A DNA stretch of 64,000 nt, taken from assembly GCA_013180625.2 (NCBI GenBank), contig SNVD02009053.1, positions 124,001 to 188,000 on the forward strand, in the 5' to 3' direction. Every line of letters starts with the position of its first letter. Positions within the stretch are counted from its first letter, which is position 1. This document shows positions 59,566 to 64,000 of the stretch, in pieces. The translations under genes and the position numbers were made by a program. The notes below the pieces were generated by a model, which ran no database searches, was not told where the DNA came from, and saw nothing but the letters and a program-made list of their open reading frames with translations. This DNA comes from Boswellia sacra (taxonomy: Eukaryota > Streptophyta > Magnoliopsida > Sapindales > Burseraceae).

Positions 59566-60530
59566 CGCAATTAAGAGTCTTCGGACACTGAGGTTTGCTA
59601 TGTACACAAGGATTTTGACATGAATGCTTATGTATTATTTGAGGAAATTAACTCATTTATCATGGCTTTAACTCAACATCAAGCATGTATTATTTCTAAA
59701 TTTCACAATATCTAAAATCAATCACATCTTCGGACATTCAGGTCTGAAAATGAAATCTCAACTTATCTGCCCAATTGTTTGTCCTGCACTTTGCTATTAA
59801 TTCTGCACTGTGTCCTTTTATCTCTCAATGAACTTCATATATTTCTTTCAATGTCATCTTATCTGCCTAATTGATCATCTTATATTTTCTTCCTTTTAGG
59901 GCATTATTGGCTTCGGAACATAATATGGCACTGTTTATATTATGGTAAGTGTTGCACTTTTAATAAGTTTTTGTTGAGGATTCTAAATCTCTATTTGTTG
60001 AAAGAAAAATGCTTGGTTAAGCATATAATGCAATGGCTATCCTTTGCTACGTGACTTTTTGCAGCATTGTACCAGTCATGCATTGTTCTGGTCACATTCT
60101 ATCTTTGATAAAAACTATTTTGTCTATTCAACTGCTACTTGCCCTGTTTACGCTATCCTCTTCCAGTCGATGGTGGTGGCTGATCTTTTGTTCTTGACTC
60201 TGTCACTTAATGATTTCATATCATCTCAATGTAAAGCAGAAGTTCTAGAGCCTTCTTAATCAATTTTGTCTCATCGAGAATTAATTTTCTTGCAAATTAC
60301 TTGCCCAAGTAATTAGATTAGAGAGCTGAAGGAAGCTGACAAATTTGTTCACCTTGCTTATTTTCAACCGATTTATTTAATTTTTCTTTGTATGATTAAT
60401 AGGATATTTATTCATTCCTTTTGATTCATAGCCTATTGCATTTTCATTTAATGTGTTGATAGAGTGGAAAACAAAATGAGGCTGGATTGATGATAGGGGA
60501 CTAATATTCTTTCTATAATATGGTCCACAG

Positions 60531-60740
60531 AATATTAGAGCTCTGTCCAATCAAGTTGTGAGGCAAAGGCTTGGATCTAATGGCATGAACTCGTTTAGAA
60601 TGGTTGCACTACTTACAGATGGTGTTACAGGACTTATGAGCTTTGCAGCTGTAGCTTATGCTAATGAAGCAGAACATGTCGTACAGCGCTTGAGCTATCA
60701 GTGGACTCAGAAAGGAATCCTTAGTTCATATAACTGTGCC
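60531..60740 (+). pseudogene. Cytochrome c1 gene fragment
   Basis: Reads NIRALSNQVVRQRLGSNGMN, FRMVALLTDGVTGLMSFAAV and ANEAEHVVQRLSYQWTQKGI, then LSSYNCA. This follows the end of the targeting presequence and the first residues of mature plant cytochrome c1, a complex III subunit. The haem-binding C-x-x-C-H segment that should come soon after is absent, and the sequence diverges after 60740. An AG acceptor precedes the block. It sits about 1 kb after the SCPL fragment on the same strand. Confidence 0.75.
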
Positions 60741-63148
60741 TTGTACGTTGATTGTTTGTTTTATTATTTGATAGGTTTATTTTCTTGGACTGGGATAATT
60801 TTGGAGGCCTCTGTATATCTGTTGGCTCTCAACACTAGAATGAAATGCTATATCAATGCTTTTGCCAGAAATAGAAGTTGGGAATATGTCATTTGTATTT
60901 TAACAAAATATTGTAATGCAGTTGCTGGCCTTAAATGGATGCTTGCAGGAGTATGTTTTCCATTATATTGTTACCATGTGTCTTTGTTCTATAAATAAAA
61001 TGTTTTATTTTTAGATATTTCCCTAGCACCCAATTATGGTGTTGTATTTTTCTTTTTCCGATATGGCAGGCTCCAAATTAATGCATCTAGATGAAGTAGT
61101 GATCCTCATTTGAACTATTGACTGGGTTGATCGAGTAAATAGTTCAATTTATGCAATTACAATGCACCATTAGGGTCATTGAACCTGAAAAGAATGGCCT
61201 TCTGCATGATGTGCTAAAGCTGAATGTTTAGACATCTTTAGGCGTATAATTTCTCCTCACTTATTGACAGTGTCGACTTCAAATTTAGATGCATTACAGT
61301 GATGTTGCAAGTATTGAAAGTTATTGCGATGAAATGCCTTTGTCTACATCTTCAAATGCTACAGTGATGTGCAATACTGGAATTGTGAAATTCAGCCTAG
61401 TAAAAATTGATTAACTGCTTTTTAACATAGTGGATTTGAAGCAGGTAAGCAAATTAGAATAACTTCTATAAATGATAAGCAATCCACTTCCTTTGAAAAA
61501 AACAAATTCATTGATAACAAAGATTTTAACCAATGATGTAGCTTAGAACAGCATAAATTTCTTGCTTGTGTTCATGAACCATGACTGTAGGGGGCAATAA
61601 TTATTTGCCCTGTCTATTCAATGCATGATCTTACAATGTTTACCATTGCTGCCAGATCTATTTCCAGTAATTGAGTGAAATAATGACTTAATTACTTGTG
61701 CATGTACTAATGAAAGCAAAACAATTGAAAGAACTATTAAAGAGTTAACTCATGCCACAAAGCCATAGCCCAATAGTTCATCATGGTGGAGCATGCACAT
61801 AATATATTTGCAATTTCGTAGCTGAAAGAAATAACATAGGCATGAGAGGCATAGCGATTAAGAACCAGTAAGGCAACTATACGTTTTCCCTGGAAATTGA
61901 TTCAAGGTGCACACTCCTCTCCATGACAAATCCAACAATGACCTCAACTTCCTACCTAAAAAATGATGTTAGGACAATTGCTGCAAGACAAGAAATATAT
62001 TTTGTAAACAACACATACATGACTGAGATTGTTCAAAAAAGTGCCGTTTTAGGTAGCACTAAAAGGAAAAAAAAAAATCTGTACAAGTGTGCAAGATTAA
62101 TAAAATATAGTAAATGGGCATTCAATCCAAGTCTACATATTGCACATAGCAATCCAAATATAGAAGTGTCAAAAATCATCATTTTCCTCACCAAAAAGAG
62201 GCCATCTCCATTATAATGTTGCTTAACTAGGCAGATACCAAAATAAAGCCAAAAATTAATCGTCAAATGCAGAATATGGACTTGAACATGACACTGTTCA
62301 AAAAATCAAATGCCATTACGATTAAAAATTTTCGCTGAAATTCAAGATTCATATTACATGGATTACCAAGCATTATTTCGGATAGCAGAATTCACCATCT
62401 ATTACTCCTGCATGTGACAAAAATGAGTAATGAAGGTGATGGCAGATCTTAGTACCACAAAGGTATAAAAAATTGCACAACAACACAACCTTTACGTTGA
62501 CTGTTACCTGCATGACCAAATAAAACAACACATTAATAGCTTGTGGTGTTAAAAATGTTCACAGAATACCATCCATAATATTGTAATCCATGAGAACATG
62601 CAACATAAAAAATCCCCAGGATTGATAATGAAATAACATTTGCAGTCTTCCTCATGTAAACAGCCTATTCTAGTAATGTCAGAGGACCATATATTCTATT
62701 GCTACAATGGATCATAATGAAAGACTAAACCATGCAAATATCGTATACTTTTCTAAATTAATATAGTTTTCTATTTAGGCTGCAGTGCCTCTATGGTGAT
62801 CATGCAAAGTCCCATTCTAAAAATTGCATTGTACGAAGCCTTTAGCAAACATTATCATCAAGCAGGAGCACCTCATAGCAAATTACTAGTACCTGCAATA
62901 TTCATTCGGAACACAGGACTGCAGCCTTCATGGCCATATGAGATTTGAAGCCACATATCCTACCTGTCAAGCAGCACATATCAACTAATTAGGTTCTTAG
63001 CTTTCACAATTACATTGTAGAGCTGTAGAAAATAATTTACAATGTTTGCAAACTGTATGTAACAGCAACAAACTCATTTTATTTGAAACATCTCATTTAA
63101 AGTTCTTGTATAACCATTTCGTTTCATCATTTCATCTCAGCAATCAGT
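60741..63148. other. No gene supported
   Basis: A/T-rich. The frame open to 60998 past the cytochrome c1 block has no recognisable content. Nothing else was supported up to the FAR1-like gene, whose 3' UTR probably occupies the last few hundred bases. Confidence 0.4.
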
Positions 63149-64000
63149 TTACATTGGACTACAATAAATGAAAACTCGGCTCATATTGTTATGCAGTTTG
63201 TACCTATTCAAAAAGTCATGGATCTGCACTTGCTGATTTTGCTGAAAATATGTTGTCACGTCATTTTTAGGCACATACGATGAAAATAAGGGCATGTTCT
63301 GCAACCAACTCGGTTCCTGCATCATAGGTCCTCTTAGCTCATTTTCACTGCCTTGTCCCCCACTGTCTTCTTCTGTAATATGTTCGTAATTTCTCCCCCT
63401 TCTACTGTTTCTTCCCTTTCTCCCGAATACATCTCTTTGTCTACACGTTGTTTTCGTATGGCCAGGCTTCCTACAATGTCCACACTTGCGGCGCTGACTG
63501 CCTTTACCTTCCACAGTAGCTCTCGAACTGCCATTTCCTTTTACAAGGGGAGGGTCCTTCACTATTTGTCTGATGCGTACAACACCTTCTGCTTGGGCAT
63601 CAGATTTTGGTAGCCCTCCAATCAGCAATTGTGCCCACATTGTTATTCTAAATATACACTCCATTGCTTCGTTATATCCATCATCGGTCTCAGATACAAA
63701 ATCCCACATTTTCTTACACGCAGCTGCCATTGCTCCGACCCTTGCCATTTTCCTTTGTTCCCATGGCTGATCTACGTTTCTACTAGGCCAAATGCTTCTC
63801 AGCTTTGCTGTCTTTGTCCATCGAGGCAATATCATGGAATGTGAAATCTCTTGCACATGTTCAACCTTCATTACACAAAATATATGGCTACATAGAATAC
63901 CAGTGCTCTCGATCAATTTGCAGGAGCAATCCATTTGGCTATTTATTTGCTGGTATACCACCCTCCACTTCTTCTTTTGGTCTTGAAATTGAGTTATCTC
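63149..64000 (-). CDS. C-terminal part of a FAR1/MULE-related SWIM zinc-finger protein (partial)
   Basis: The frame is open from the right edge of the window to a TAG at 63149-63151, 283 residues seen. The SWIM finger reads CSCKLIESTGILCSH (C-x-C-xn-C-x-H), followed by VEHVQEISHSMILPRWTKTA, the block that follows it in FAR1-related proteins and Mutator-derived transposases. A CCHC knuckle CGHCRKPGHTKTTC and a basic stretch (RKGRNSRRGRNYEH) come next, with an Asn/Gln-rich tail. The DNA-binding and transposase-like domains would lie to the right, outside the window. It may be a domesticated FRS gene or a MULE transposase; the part seen cannot decide. No stop or shift is visible. Confidence 0.8.
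   Translation of the reverse strand, partial: EITQFQDQKKKWRVVYQQINSQMDCSCKLIESTGILCSHIFCVMKVEHVQEISHSMILPRWTKTAKLRSIWPSRNVDQPWEQRKMARVGAMAAACKKMWDFVSETDDGYNEAMECIFRITMWAQLLIGGLPKSDAQAEGVVRIRQIVKDPPLVKGNGSSRATVEGKGSQRRKCGHCRKPGHTKTTCRQRDVFGRKGRNSRRGRNYEHITEEDSGGQGSENELRGPMMQEPSWLQNMPLFSSYVPKNDVTTYFQQNQQVQIHDFLNRYKLHNNMSRVFIYCSPM

Overview
The window looks like a repeat-rich stretch of a eudicot plant nuclear genome. The evidence is intron-containing plant gene fragments (PPR, class III chitinase, serine carboxypeptidase-like, cytochrome c1), LTR retrotransposons primed by tRNA-Met-type sites, a plant L1-type LINE remnant, CACTA and hAT-like termini, and an endogenous caulimovirid. I could not assign a genus. 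No complete, clearly functional host gene is visible. Nearly all recognisable coding sequence belongs to transposable elements or to broken gene copies.

Layout. 0-6.5 kb: a decayed DUF1985/Ulp1-type (C48 protease) transposon-associated gene whose left flank is split by a solo LTR (314-2385, TSD GGTTT). 8-11.2 kb: remnants of an old Ty1/copia element on the minus strand. 12.3-14.5 kb: a LINE copy with only ORF1, bounded by an 11-bp target-site duplication. 15.5-16.4 kb: a class III chitinase pseudogene. 17.8-18.2 kb: a PPR fragment. 18.4-19.6 kb: another solo LTR (TSD AATTT). 20.4-25.6 kb: a structurally complete but mutated Ty1/copia element on the minus strand (TSD CATAT). 27.1-33.55 kb: an endogenous pararetrovirus on the minus strand, lying between two (TA)n tracts. 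33.7-34.8 kb: an hAT-like non-autonomous element with a MULE-type MITE nested in it. 35.4-36.0 kb: a solo copia-type LTR. 36.36-45.36 kb: a 9.0-kb Tat-like Ty3/gypsy element (TSD GAAAA) that keeps gag and protease on the minus strand, lacks reverse transcriptase and integrase, and carries on the opposite strand an intact spliced gene of 659 codons. 48.46-54.0 kb: a young gag-only gypsy element (TR-GAG type, TSD GTAGA) whose LTRs are related to the solo LTR at 314-2385. 55.5-56.3 kb: a second copy of the hAT-like family. 57.8-60.8 kb: a 170-bp tandem duplication followed by a serine carboxypeptidase-like (SCPL51-like) and a cytochrome c1 fragment on the same strand. 63.1-64.0 kb: the C-terminal end of a FAR1/MULE-related protein, cut by the window edge.

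How the parts relate. The window is mainly a record of successive insertions. Several elements are non-autonomous derivatives that kept a nucleic-acid-binding or gag-like protein and lost the polymerase: the ORF1-only LINE, the gag-only gypsy element, and the gag-protease Tat element with its antisense gene. The last is the strongest candidate for something worth following. Its antisense gene has four coding exons whose junctions all keep frame, plus a possible TATA box and a 5'-UTR intron holding two different minisatellite arrays, while the sense genes of the same element are broken.
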